Shown here: piece after piece, positions 57,016 to 64,000 of the stretch
How positions within the stretch are numbered: position 1 is the first letter of the stretch
Layout: the number at the start of each line of letters is the position of its first letter
Assembly: GCF_014773395.1 (NCBI RefSeq)
Contig: NZ_JACXAF010000013.1
Coordinates: 62,001 to 126,000 of the forward strand
Length of the DNA stretch: 64,000 nucleotides
Source of the DNA: Neiella litorisoli
GTDB taxonomy: Bacteria; Pseudomonadota; Gammaproteobacteria; Enterobacterales; Neiellaceae
Reading direction: 5' to 3'
The notes under the pieces: generated by a model
Database searches by the model: none
What the model saw: the letters and a program-made list of their open reading frames with translations, nothing else
What the model was told of the DNA's origin: nothing
Program-made: the position numbers and the translations under genes

Positions 57016-58953
57016 ATGGCCGAATTGAAAGAAGTTCTGGTTCCAGACGTTGGCGCGGATGCCGTTGACGTAATTGGTATTCTCGTTGAAGTTGGCGAGC
57101 AAGTTGAACCAGAGCAAGGTTTGATTGAAGTCGAAGGCGACAAAGCGTCGATGGAAGTGCCAGCGCCGTTTGCTGGCACCGTGAAAGAAATCAAAGTTGC
57201 CGTTGGTGACCAAGTTTCGCAAGACAGCTTGATCGTGATTCTGGAAACTGGCGCCGATGCGCCAGCTGCAGAAGAAGCCGCGCCAGCACCTGCTGCTGAA
57301 GCGCCAGCCGCTGCTCCTGCTGCCACTCCTACAGAAGGTGGCGCGGTTGCAGACGTTGCGGTGCCAGATATCGGCGGTGATGAAGTTGATGTCACCACTA
57401 TTCTGGTTGCCGTTGGCGATACGGTTGAAGTTGAGCAAGGTTTGATTGAAGTCGAAGGCGATAAGGCGTCGATGGAAGTGCCTTCGCCAGTAGCCGGTAC
57501 TGTCAAAGAAATCATCGTTAGTGCGGGTGACAAAGTTGCCGAAGGCACCTTGATTGTTCGCATCGAAACGGGCGCTGCTGCGCCGGCAGCTGCTGAAGCG
57601 CCAGCCGCTGCTGAACCTGCATCAGCTGCAGCTCCGGCTGCTCCTGCTGCGGCACAAGTGAAGGAAGTAACAATTCCTGACATCGGCGGTGATGAAGTTG
57701 ATGTCACGACAATTTTGGTTGCCGTTGGCGATACCGTTGAAGCTGAGCAAGGTTTGATTGAAGTCGAAGGCGATAAAGCCTCGATGGAAGTACCTGCACC
57801 ATTTGCTGGTACGGTGAAAGAAATCAAAGTTGCTGTTGGTGAGAAAGTTGCTGAAGGCACTTTGATTGCCCTTCTAGAAACAGTGAGCGACGCGCCCGCA
57901 GCTGCCCCTGCTGCAGCTCCTGCGCCAGCGGCTCCGGCAGCACCGAAAGCTGCACCTGCTGCCGCTCCGTCTGCAGCCTCGAAGCCGCCGCCAGTTTCAG
58001 ATCACCCAGGTTCTAACCAAAAAGCGAGTGCCGTTGGCCATGCTTCACCAGCTGTGCGCCGCATTGCTCGCGAGTTTGGCGTTGACCTGAGTAAGGTCAA
58101 AGGCACTGGTCGTAAAGGTCGGATCCTGAAAGAAGACGTCCAAGCTTATGTTAAAGAAGAGCTGTCACGTCCGAAGGCAAGTGGCAACACCAACGTCAGC
58201 GGTGGTGGTCTATCTGTTCTGGCGCAACCGCGCGTTGATTTCAGCAAGTTTGGTGAAATCGAAAAGGTTGAGTTGAGCCGTATTCAGAAGATCTCTGGAC
58301 CGAATCTGCATCGTAACTGGGTAACCATTCCTCACGTCACTCAGTTCGACGAAGCTGATATCACTGATCTGGAATCGTTCCGCAAAGAGCAGAATGCCAT
58401 TGCAGCGAAGCGTGACCTTGGTTACAAGATTTCGCCGTTGGCCTTTATCATCAAGGCAGCTGCAAAAGCGTTGGAAACTTATCCTAAGTTCAACAGCTCG
58501 CTGGACCCAGATGGCGATCACCTGATCATGAAGAAATACATTCATATCGGTGTTGCGGTTGATACACCTAACGGTTTGGTTGTTCCAGTACTGCGTAATG
58601 TCGATAAGAAAGGCATTATTGAGATCACTCAGGAATTGGGCGAGATCAGCAAGAAAGCCCGCGGTGGTAAGTTGACCGCTGCTGATATGCAAGGCAGCTG
58701 CTTCACCATTTCAAGCCTTGGTGGCATCGGTGGTACTCAGTTCACCCCAATCGTCAATGCGCCTGACGTTGCGATTTTGGGTGTGTCGAAATCTGATATG
58801 AAGCCGAAGTGGAATGGTTCTGAGTTTGAACCGCGTCTGATGGTGCCGCTGGCATTGTCGTACGACCACCGGGTGATTGATGGTGCCGATGGTGCACGCT
58901 TCATCACTGAGCTGAACAACGTGTTGAGCGATATCCGTCGTCTCGTCATGTAA
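57016..58953 (+). CDS. aceF: Dihydrolipoamide acetyltransferase (E2), three lipoyl domains
   Basis: Transfers acetyl from E1 to CoA. 645 residues: three lipoyl domains with lipoylated lysines at residues 43, 150 and 254 (each in EVEGDKAS), joined by Ala/Pro-rich flexible linkers; peripheral-subunit-binding domain at about 342-380 ([22 protein letters not shown]); catalytic domain from about 410 with [13 protein letters not shown] (His and Asp of the active site). Matches the enterobacterial three-lipoyl type. AAGGAG precedes the start. Confidence 0.97.
   Translation: MAELKEVLVPDVGADAVDVIGILVEVGEQVEPEQGLIEVEGDKASMEVPAPFAGTVKEIKVAVGDQVSQDSLIVILETGADAPAAEEAAPAPAAEAPAAAPAATPTEGGAVADVAVPDIGGDEVDVTTILVAVGDTVEVEQGLIEVEGDKASMEVPSPVAGTVKEIIVSAGDKVAEGTLIVRIETGAAAPAAAEAPAAAEPASAAAPAAPAAAQVKEVTIPDIGGDEVDVTTILVAVGDTVEAEQGLIEVEGDKASMEVPAPFAGTVKEIKVAVGEKVAEGTLIALLETVSDAPAAAPAAAPAPAAPAAPKAAPAAAPSAASKPPPVSDHPGSNQKASAVGHASPAVRRIAREFGVDLSKVKGTGRKGRILKEDVQAYVKEELSRPKASGNTNVSGGGLSVLAQPRVDFSKFGEIEKVELSRIQKISGPNLHRNWVTIPHVTQFDEADITDLESFRKEQNAIAAKRDLGYKISPLAFIIKAAAKALETYPKFNSSLDPDGDHLIMKKYIHIGVAVDTPNGLVVPVLRNVDKKGIIEITQELGEISKKARGGKLTAADMQGSCFTISSLGGIGGTQFTPIVNAPDVAILGVSKSDMKPKWNGSEFEPRLMVPLALSYDHRVIDGADGARFITELNNVLSDIRRLVM
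57115..57860 (+). repeat. Three near-identical lipoyl-domain repeats in aceF
   Basis: The segment coding [16 protein letters not shown] and about 20 further residues occurs three times (near 57115, 57435 and 57748), differing mainly at third codon positions. Lipoyl domains 2 and 3 also share the preceding [22 protein letters not shown]. Consistent with tandem duplication and later homogenisation. Confidence 0.85.
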
Positions 58954-58962
58954 AGTCAGTTG

Positions 58963-58998
58963 CCAGAGCCGGGTTCATCCCGGCTCTTGGCGTTTTAA
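58963..58998 (+). terminator. Terminator or attenuator between aceF and lpd
   Basis: CCAGAGCCGGG - TTCAT - CCCGGCTCTTGG (one bulged T) followed by CGTTTTAA. A strong stem but a short T run, so partial termination is possible; lpd may then have its own promoter, as in E. coli. Confidence 0.7.
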
Positions 58999-59086
58999 CT
59001 GACCCTAAGTTATATTGCCGAAGCCTCGTACCCTCGAGCGAATCGGATCATCGAACAACTAGAAAAGAATTATATTTGAGGTCGTA

Positions 59087-60511
59087 ATGAGTAACGAAAT
59101 CAAAACCCAGGTGGTGGTACTTGGTGCTGGCCCTGCGGGCTATTCAGCTGCCTTCCGCAGCGCGGATTTGGGTATGGAAACCGTATTGATTGAGCGTTTC
59201 GATACTTTGGGTGGCGTTTGTTTGAACGTGGGTTGTATTCCTTCAAAAGCACTGCTGCACGTTGCAGAAGTGATTGAAGATGCCAAAAACATGGCCGCGC
59301 ACGGTGTGGTGTTTGGTGAGCCACAAACGGATATCAATAAGATCCGCATCTGGAAAGATAAAGTCATCGCCAAGCTGACCGGTGGCCTAGCCGGCATGGC
59401 GAAAATGCGTAAAGTAAAAGTCGTCAACGGTTACGGCAAATTCACTGGCGCTAACACCATTGAAGTGGAAGGCGCTGATGGTAAAACGGTTGTCAACTTC
59501 GACAATGCCATTGTTGCTGCCGGCTCCCGCCCAATCCAGTTGCCATTTATTCCACACAACGATCCACGAATCTGGGACTCCACTGATGCCCTGAAACTGG
59601 AAACTGTGCCGGAGAAAATGTTGATTCTAGGTGGTGGTATTATCGGCCTAGAAATGGGAACGGTTTACCACTCATTGGGTGCGCAGGTTGAAGTGGTCGA
59701 GTTCATGGACCAACTGATCCCTGCAGCTGATAAAGATGTGGTTCGCGTTTATACCCGCGAGATCAAAGAAAAATTCAAGCTGATGCTTGAAACCAAAGTG
59801 ACTGCGGTTGAAGCCAAAGACGACGGTGTCTACGTCAGTTTTGAAGGCAAGAATGCGCCAAACGCTGCGATTCGTTATGACGCCGTGTTGGTTGCCGTTG
59901 GCCGGACTCCAAACGGTAAACTGCTGGATGCTGAAAAAGCCGGTATCGCGGTTGATGAGCGTGGCTTTATCGCCGTTGATAAGCAAATGCGCACGAACGT
60001 ACCAAACATCTTCGCTATTGGTGACATCGTCGGTCAGCCTATGTTGGCTCACAAAGGTGTGCATGAAGGCCATGTGGCCGCTGAAAACATCGCTGGTAAG
60101 AAGCATTTCTTCGAACCTAAGCTGATCCCATCAATCGCTTACACTCACCCAGAAGTTGCTTGGGCGGGTATGACCGAAAAAGAAGCCAAAGAAGCGGGCA
60201 TCAAGTTTGAAACGGCCACTTTCCCATGGGCTGCTTCTGGTCGTGCAATTGCTGCTGATGCTGATACCGGTATGACCAAACTGATCTTTGATAAAGAAAC
60301 AGATCGTTTACTTGGTGGTGCGGTTGTTGGTAAGAACGCCGGTGAATTGTTGGGCGAAATCTGCTTGGCGATTGAAATGGGTTGTGATGCCGAAGACATC
60401 GCGCTGACCATTCACGCTCACCCAACCTTGCACGAATCTGTTGGTCTTGCGGCAGAAGTGTACGAAGGTTCGATTACTGATTTGCCAAATCCAAAGGCGA
60501 AGAAAAAGTAA
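59087..60511 (+). CDS. lpd: Dihydrolipoamide dehydrogenase (E3)
   Basis: FAD enzyme re-oxidising dihydrolipoamide with NAD+; shared by pyruvate and 2-oxoglutarate dehydrogenases and the glycine cleavage system. 474 residues. FAD motif VVLGAGPAGYSAAFRSAD near 9, redox disulphide GGVCLNVGCIPSK near 43, NAD motif ILGGGIIGLEMG near 183, FAIGDIVGQPMLAHK near 308, and the catalytic HAHPTLHE (His-Glu pair) near 443. GAGG precedes the ATG. Confidence 0.98.
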   Translation: MSNEIKTQVVVLGAGPAGYSAAFRSADLGMETVLIERFDTLGGVCLNVGCIPSKALLHVAEVIEDAKNMAAHGVVFGEPQTDINKIRIWKDKVIAKLTGGLAGMAKMRKVKVVNGYGKFTGANTIEVEGADGKTVVNFDNAIVAAGSRPIQLPFIPHNDPRIWDSTDALKLETVPEKMLILGGGIIGLEMGTVYHSLGAQVEVVEFMDQLIPAADKDVVRVYTREIKEKFKLMLETKVTAVEAKDDGVYVSFEGKNAPNAAIRYDAVLVAVGRTPNGKLLDAEKAGIAVDERGFIAVDKQMRTNVPNIFAIGDIVGQPMLAHKGVHEGHVAAENIAGKKHFFEPKLIPSIAYTHPEVAWAGMTEKEAKEAGIKFETATFPWAASGRAIAADADTGMTKLIFDKETDRLLGGAVVGKNAGELLGEICLAIEMGCDAEDIALTIHAHPTLHESVGLAAEVYEGSITDLPNPKAKKK

Positions 60512-60527
60512 GCTTGAATCGACCATT

Positions 60528-60555
60528 AAAAAAGCTGGCATCTGCCAGCTTTTTT
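60528..60555. terminator. Bidirectional terminator between lpd and yebG
   Basis: AAAAAAGCTGGCA - TC - TGCCAGCTTTTTT; both strands end with a T run, serving the convergent lpd and yebG. Confidence 0.9.
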
Positions 60556-60572
60556 ATTGCTTGAACGGGTTG

Positions 60573-60857
60573 CTATGCAGCGTCTGGTTCCGCTGCTTGT
60601 TCTGGCTTAGGCTTTTTCGGCTGCGGGCGACGTTTGGCTTGCAAGGCATATAACACTTCCTCGCGATTTTCCGCCAGATAAACGCCGAGTTGCTCCAAGG
60701 CATCTTCGCTTATTTTAATTCCCGATGCAGTGACCAGATCTTCCATTGCCGCTGCCATGTCCAGCATGCGGTCATATTCATCAGCTTGCTTCTTGTCCAC
60801 GAACGTTTTGACCTCCTCGCCATTGCGCACAACGACATAGCGGGTTTCAACTGCCAT
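60573..60857 (-). CDS. yebG: YebG family SOS-induced protein
   Basis: 94 residues (E. coli 96). Opening MAVETRYVVVRNGEE, then KKQADEYDRMLDMA and ALEQLGVYLAENREEVLYAL match YebG; the C-terminal tail is Lys/Pro-rich. E. coli yebG is LexA-controlled and induced by DNA damage; its biochemical function is unknown. A LexA box lies 91 bases upstream, in the divergent region shared with the exported-protein gene. Confidence 0.93.
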   Translation of the reverse strand: MAVETRYVVVRNGEEVKTFVDKKQADEYDRMLDMAAAMEDLVTASGIKISEDALEQLGVYLAENREEVLYALQAKRRPQPKKPKPEQAAEPDAA

Positions 60858-60947
60858 GATTTCTCCTCATTCGCCAATCCCCAATTCGCCCACTTGAATG
60901 TCATTCGGTGTTGTCATTCACCGACGACTGGCTACAAGTTAACAGGA

Positions 60948-60967
60948 TACTGGTTATCTGTACAGTT
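60948..60967. promoter_or_regulatory. LexA (SOS) box
   Basis: TACTG-GTTATCTGTA-CAGTT, close to the TACTG-N10-CAGTA consensus, with both CTG/CAG half-sites intact. 91 bases upstream of yebG and 79 upstream of the divergent gene at 61046, so control of either is possible; yebG is the known SOS gene. Confidence 0.8.
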
Positions 60968-61045
60968 GTATTCAAACGAGGCTTGCAGCAAATGGTGGAT
61001 TTGCTAGTCTGCACGCTTTGATTTTATCCCGAGGCAAACAATTTG

Positions 61046-61897
61046 ATGGTAACAAGAGCGTTGAGTGCCTTGTTGGCTTGCTGGTTCACTAGTGGTGTTG
61101 TTGCCGCTGGCCTCGAGCACTACGAAATCGTTGCAAAGCACCCGTTGCCTGCTGAAATCGCAGAGGCTTCAGGCTTGGCGTGCACCAGTGACGGCAAATA
61201 CACCATCAATGACTCTGGCAATCCGGCGATTATTTTTCAGCTCGGCGATCAGGGCCAAATTGTCGGTCGCATCCATTCCGCGCTGAATAACCGCGATTGG
61301 GAAGCACTGAGTTATGCCGATGGCCAGCTATATGTTGCCGATATTGGCAATAATCATGGTCATCATCGAGCCATGAAGATTCATCGCGTTGCGTTGGCGA
61401 GTGTGAACAAAGGCATTGCTGCCGATGCCAGTAGTTTCAGCTTTGAGTTTGCTGACTACGATCAGCATCCAGTGACCAGCGTTCATCACGACTTAGACGC
61501 CGAGGCGATAACCATTGATCAAGGTCAGTTGATTGTGTTCTCGAAAAGCTGGCAAAGCAATGTCGCACGGGTATATCGAATGATACCAAGGCAACAGCAT
61601 CAAGTGATTGAACCGGTGGCGACCATTGCCGAGTTGCCGGGCATGATCACTGGCGCCCACTTCGATCCCGTTGCTAAGCAATACTGGCTGGTTGGCTATA
61701 ACAGCAAAGGCTTGCCGAAACTAAAGCCGTTTATTGCTCAACTGGATGATAATTTTCAGCTACTGGCCACCAAATCGCTGACTGGACTGGGCCAAATCGA
61801 AGCGGTTTGTATGGATCAGCAGCGTCGTCTTTGGTTGGCGCAAGAGCAGATGCTCTTTAAGCCTGCGCTGCTGATTGAAATGGCAGCTCAACCCTAG
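61046..61897 (+). CDS. Exported protein of unknown function (beta-propeller-like)
   Basis: About 283 residues. Signal peptide RALSALLACWFTSGVVAAG cleaved about residue 21. Repeated segments of the kind ASGLACTSDGKYTINDSGNPAIIFQLG, NNRDWEALSYADGQLYVADIGNN and LDAEAITIDQGQLIVFSKSW resemble secreted NHL/YncE-like beta-propeller proteins; no enzyme motif recognised. GAGG lies 11 bases before this ATG and 8 before a TTG at 61043, so the exact start is uncertain. Convergent with, and overlapping by four bases, the DUF3581 gene. Confidence 0.8.
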   Translation: MVTRALSALLACWFTSGVVAAGLEHYEIVAKHPLPAEIAEASGLACTSDGKYTINDSGNPAIIFQLGDQGQIVGRIHSALNNRDWEALSYADGQLYVADIGNNHGHHRAMKIHRVALASVNKGIAADASSFSFEFADYDQHPVTSVHHDLDAEAITIDQGQLIVFSKSWQSNVARVYRMIPRQQHQVIEPVATIAELPGMITGAHFDPVAKQYWLVGYNSKGLPKLKPFIAQLDDNFQLLATKSLTGLGQIEAVCMDQQRRLWLAQEQMLFKPALLIEMAAQP

Positions 61898-62607
61898 TCG
61901 TTTGGCAGTGCGTCTTTGCGTTGCAGGTAGGCTTGTTCCATCGCGGCCATTTGCTCGGCACAAAAATCGCGCAAACCGCTGAGCACCATCTTTTTACGAC
62001 CGGTGCCGATAAGCTCGCCTTGGTCATGAATATTAAAATGCAAAAAGGCATCGCCGCGTTTGCCGTTCACCTCAAGCTCGGTTTTGGCAAGACTGAGTTC
62101 AGGGTTGCGGAAGTTTAAATGTTGCAGTTGTAAAGACATGCTTTCATACATCACGAGTGGTCGCGCGGGGTTAATCATGACGCCATGGCGTTTCATTAGC
62201 GGCACTAAGATGTATGGGAAATTTTGGCCAGAAAAGGCGACATAATTGCGAATTAAGGTTTCGACCTCAGGGCAATAGGCGCGGTTTTCGCCACTGCTGT
62301 TGACGTTCAAGTAAACCTTGTCGGACTCTTTGTCGCAAATGGTTAATTCAGAGCCCTCGCGCGGTGGCAGAACAATGGTTCGGTCAGCACCTAACATGCC
62401 TTCAAATTTGAAATCCATCTGCGATTGGATACCGTATTCGTTCAATACGATGGCAAATAACAAATCACCGGGCACACAAAAACGTTTTGCATCGGCGTCG
62501 TGGATTGGGTTGAAGTCACCGGCGATACGCTTGGCAAATCGACTAGCTTGCTCAGCGGAAATCGTGACCGAATCAAGTTGACGCTGATAGAAAGTTTCTA
62601 AAACCAT
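61894..62607 (-). CDS. DUF3581 family protein
   Basis: 237 residues, no signal peptide or membrane segment; cytoplasmic. Contains FAKRIAGDFNPIHD near residue 24, a segment resembling hot-dog fold thioester/dehydratase enzymes (the FNPIH pattern of MaoC-like dehydratases), and KFEGMLGADRTIVLPP. The family is widespread in Vibrio and Shewanella-like genomes, with no known function; a hot-dog link is inference. Confidence 0.85.
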   Translation of the reverse strand: MVLETFYQRQLDSVTISAEQASRFAKRIAGDFNPIHDADAKRFCVPGDLLFAIVLNEYGIQSQMDFKFEGMLGADRTIVLPPREGSELTICDKESDKVYLNVNSSGENRAYCPEVETLIRNYVAFSGQNFPYILVPLMKRHGVMINPARPLVMYESMSLQLQHLNFRNPELSLAKTELEVNGKRGDAFLHFNIHDQGELIGTGRKKMVLSGLRDFCAEQMAAMEQAYLQRKDALPND

Positions 62608-62967
62608 AGTTTTTGTACTACAACTGGAGCCATTTATGGCCCTGTTTGAATGCTCTGTGATTAAAATAGCGGCAGTTTATACCATTGGAAGGTATGATCC
62701 GCAGATAAGACCAGCGCCCAAGAGTTGGCCGCGGCGCGTCAAGGCAATAAAAATGAGACTCAGATGCATTTTAAACGCCTTGAATCTACAATCTATTTTG
62801 GTCAGTTTTCTCCGCTAATCCGGTTAAATCGATTGACTTTAATACCCTATTTACTGCACTCTTGCGCTGTAACGTCAGCTTTACCTCTTTAAATGAAAAA
62901 ATTTCCATTTAAGGGTTGACAAAGGTTAAAGCGCAATTATTCAAAATAATAGTCAAGAGGCCCTCGC
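62608..62967. other. 360-base gap between DUF3581 gene and ilvI
   Basis: No gene supported; a 60-codon frame at 62636-62818 looks random. A TTGACA at 62916-62921 with TATTCA 16 bases later could be the ilvI promoter. The stretch 62880-62960 is AT-rich, as in Lrp-controlled ilvIH of E. coli; no specific site can be assigned. Confidence 0.45.
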
Positions 62968-64000
62968 GTGGAACAATTATCTGGCGCTGAGATGGTGGTA
63001 AGAACCCTCACTGATCTCGGCGTAAAACACCTTTTCGGCTACCCCGGTGGTTCCGTTCTCGACATCTACGACGCGCTGTTTCAGCACAGCGACATCGAAC
63101 ATATTCTAGTCCGCCACGAACAAGCTGCGGTGCACATGGCTGATGGCTACGCTCGCGCCACGGGCGAAGTTGGTGCCTGTCTGGTCACTTCAGGGCCAGG
63201 GGCGACCAATACCATTACCGGTATCGCTACTGCCTACATGGACTCCATTCCTATGGTCGTGCTGTCAGGTCAGGTGCCAACGACCCTGATCGGCATGGAT
63301 GCATTCCAAGAAACCGACATGATCGGTTGTTCTCGACCGGTTGTGAAGCACAGTTTTTTGGTCAAAAGTGCTGAAGAAATCCCAGAAGCGATTCGCAAAG
63401 CATTTTACATCGCCTCGACCGGTCGGCCAGGCCCAGTGGTGGTCGATTTGCCGAAAGATGTGCAAAACCCGCAGTTGAAGTTTCCGTACAAGTTTCCGGA
63501 AACGGTCAACATGCGCTCGTACAACCCAACGACTCGCGGCCATACCCGCCAAATCAAAAAAGCGGTTGCTGCAATTCTGTCTGCGAAAAAGCCAGTGGTT
63601 TACGTTGGCGGCGGCGCCGTGGCAGCAGACGCACAGCAACTGATCACCCAATTCGTTGAAAAGCTGAATTTACCGATTACTAACACCCTGATGGGACTGG
63701 GCGCCATTTCTGGTGAGCATGACCAGTTTTTGGGGATGTTGGGCATGCATGGTACCTATGAAGCCAACATGAGCATGCACAATGCCGATTTGATTTTTGC
63801 TGTGGGCGCCCGATTTGATGACCGCGTCACTAACAACGTCAGCAAGTTTTGCCCGAATGCTCGTATCGTGCATATTGATATCGATCCCACCAGCATTTCC
63901 AAAACCGTAACCGCCCATATTCCGATTGTTGGCAGCGTGGATACCGTTCTTGAGCAAATGATGCAGCAGTTGGATGAAGCAGATGCACAACTGGATCAAG
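62968..64000 (+). CDS. ilvI: Acetolactate synthase large subunit, isozyme III type (3' end outside window)
   Basis: First shared step of valine, leucine and isoleucine synthesis; TPP-dependent. GTG start at 62968 with AGAGG upstream; the first 344 residues are in the window. Opening [18 protein letters not shown] and [15 protein letters not shown] (TPP PYR domain, catalytic Glu in [20 protein letters not shown]) match E. coli IlvI closely, rather than IlvB or IlvG. The middle domain follows from about 190. Small subunit ilvH is expected just beyond the right edge. Confidence 0.95.
   Translation, partial: MEQLSGAEMVVRTLTDLGVKHLFGYPGGSVLDIYDALFQHSDIEHILVRHEQAAVHMADGYARATGEVGACLVTSGPGATNTITGIATAYMDSIPMVVLSGQVPTTLIGMDAFQETDMIGCSRPVVKHSFLVKSAEEIPEAIRKAFYIASTGRPGPVVVDLPKDVQNPQLKFPYKFPETVNMRSYNPTTRGHTRQIKKAVAAILSAKKPVVYVGGGAVAADAQQLITQFVEKLNLPITNTLMGLGAISGEHDQFLGMLGMHGTYEANMSMHNADLIFAVGARFDDRVTNNVSKFCPNARIVHIDIDPTSISKTVTAHIPIVGSVDTVLEQMMQQLDEADAQLDQ

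Noticed and set aside
57001-57438. Long minus-strand frames over aceF
   Set aside because: Arise from the biased codon use of the Ala/Val/Glu-rich lipoyl repeats; no independent support.
62636-62818. Plus-strand 60-codon frame upstream of ilvI
   Set aside because: No clear family, basic random composition, lies in a likely promoter region.

Overview
The window is a stretch of chromosome from a gammaproteobacterium, most likely a marine Alteromonadales- or Vibrionales-like organism. The evidence is the gene content and order (panDCB-folK-pcnB-gluQ-dksA-sfsA-thpR-hrpB-mrcB; a complete mraZ-to-lpxC division and cell-wall cluster; secA-mutT-yacG-zapD-coaE-pilDCBA-nadC-ampDE-pdhR-aceEF-lpd), YebG, a PdhR-type operator, and the DciA plus M23 peptidase pair between lpxC and secA. 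The genus cannot be fixed from the sequence alone. No rRNA, tRNA, CRISPR array, phage or complete insertion sequence was seen.

Layout. 1-2.4 kb: a formate/nitrite-type channel fused in frame to CBS domains (running off the left edge), divergent from a YeiE-like LysR regulator. 2.5-13.1 kb: pantothenate synthesis (panB, panC, panD), folK, poly(A) polymerase, GluQ, DksA, SfsA, ThpR, an unknown membrane-anchored protein, a cold-shock protein and the HrpB helicase. 13.1-16.9 kb: the least conserved part, with a small translation-coupled HTH gene, a second LysR regulator, small exported proteins, a gene broken by a 264-bp MITE-like element, a DUF4136 lipoprotein and a 54-residue small gene. 17-21.4 kb: PBP1B, an OmpA-type lipoprotein and an orphan GalT-like protein. 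21.5-39.5 kb: a MraZ-box-controlled dcw operon (mraZ, rsmH, ftsL, ftsI, murE, murF, mraY, murD, ftsW, murG, murC, ddlB, ftsQ, ftsA, ftsZ), with most genes overlapping by a few bases, then lpxC. 39.5-44.4 kb: dciA, an M23 peptidase, secA, mutT and yacG. 44.4-50.3 kb: zapD, coaE and type IV pilus genes pilD, pilC, pilB, pilA. 50.5-53.2 kb: nadC, ampD, ampE. 53.3-60.5 kb: pyruvate dehydrogenase regulator and complex with PdhR boxes. 60.5-64 kb: SOS-type yebG with a LexA box, an exported protein of unknown function, a DUF3581 protein and the start of ilvI.

Together these genes build the lipid II and septum machinery (mur, fts, mrcB, ampD/ampE recycling), export (secA, M23), envelope lipid A (lpxC), cofactors (pantothenate, folate, NAD, CoA: panBCD, folK, nadC, coaE) and entry of pyruvate into the TCA cycle. 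Most of the window is ordinary conserved core genome. No clear new biological system was found. The points most worth a second look are the FNT-CBS fusion with a possible internal start, the MITE-like element that splits a signal peptide, the unusual TGGATC-rich mraZ upstream region with MraZ-type repeats on both strands, the coupled 28-residue/HTH pair, the SD-equipped micro-ORF overlapping the nadC start, and the secA leader hairpin in the absence of secM.
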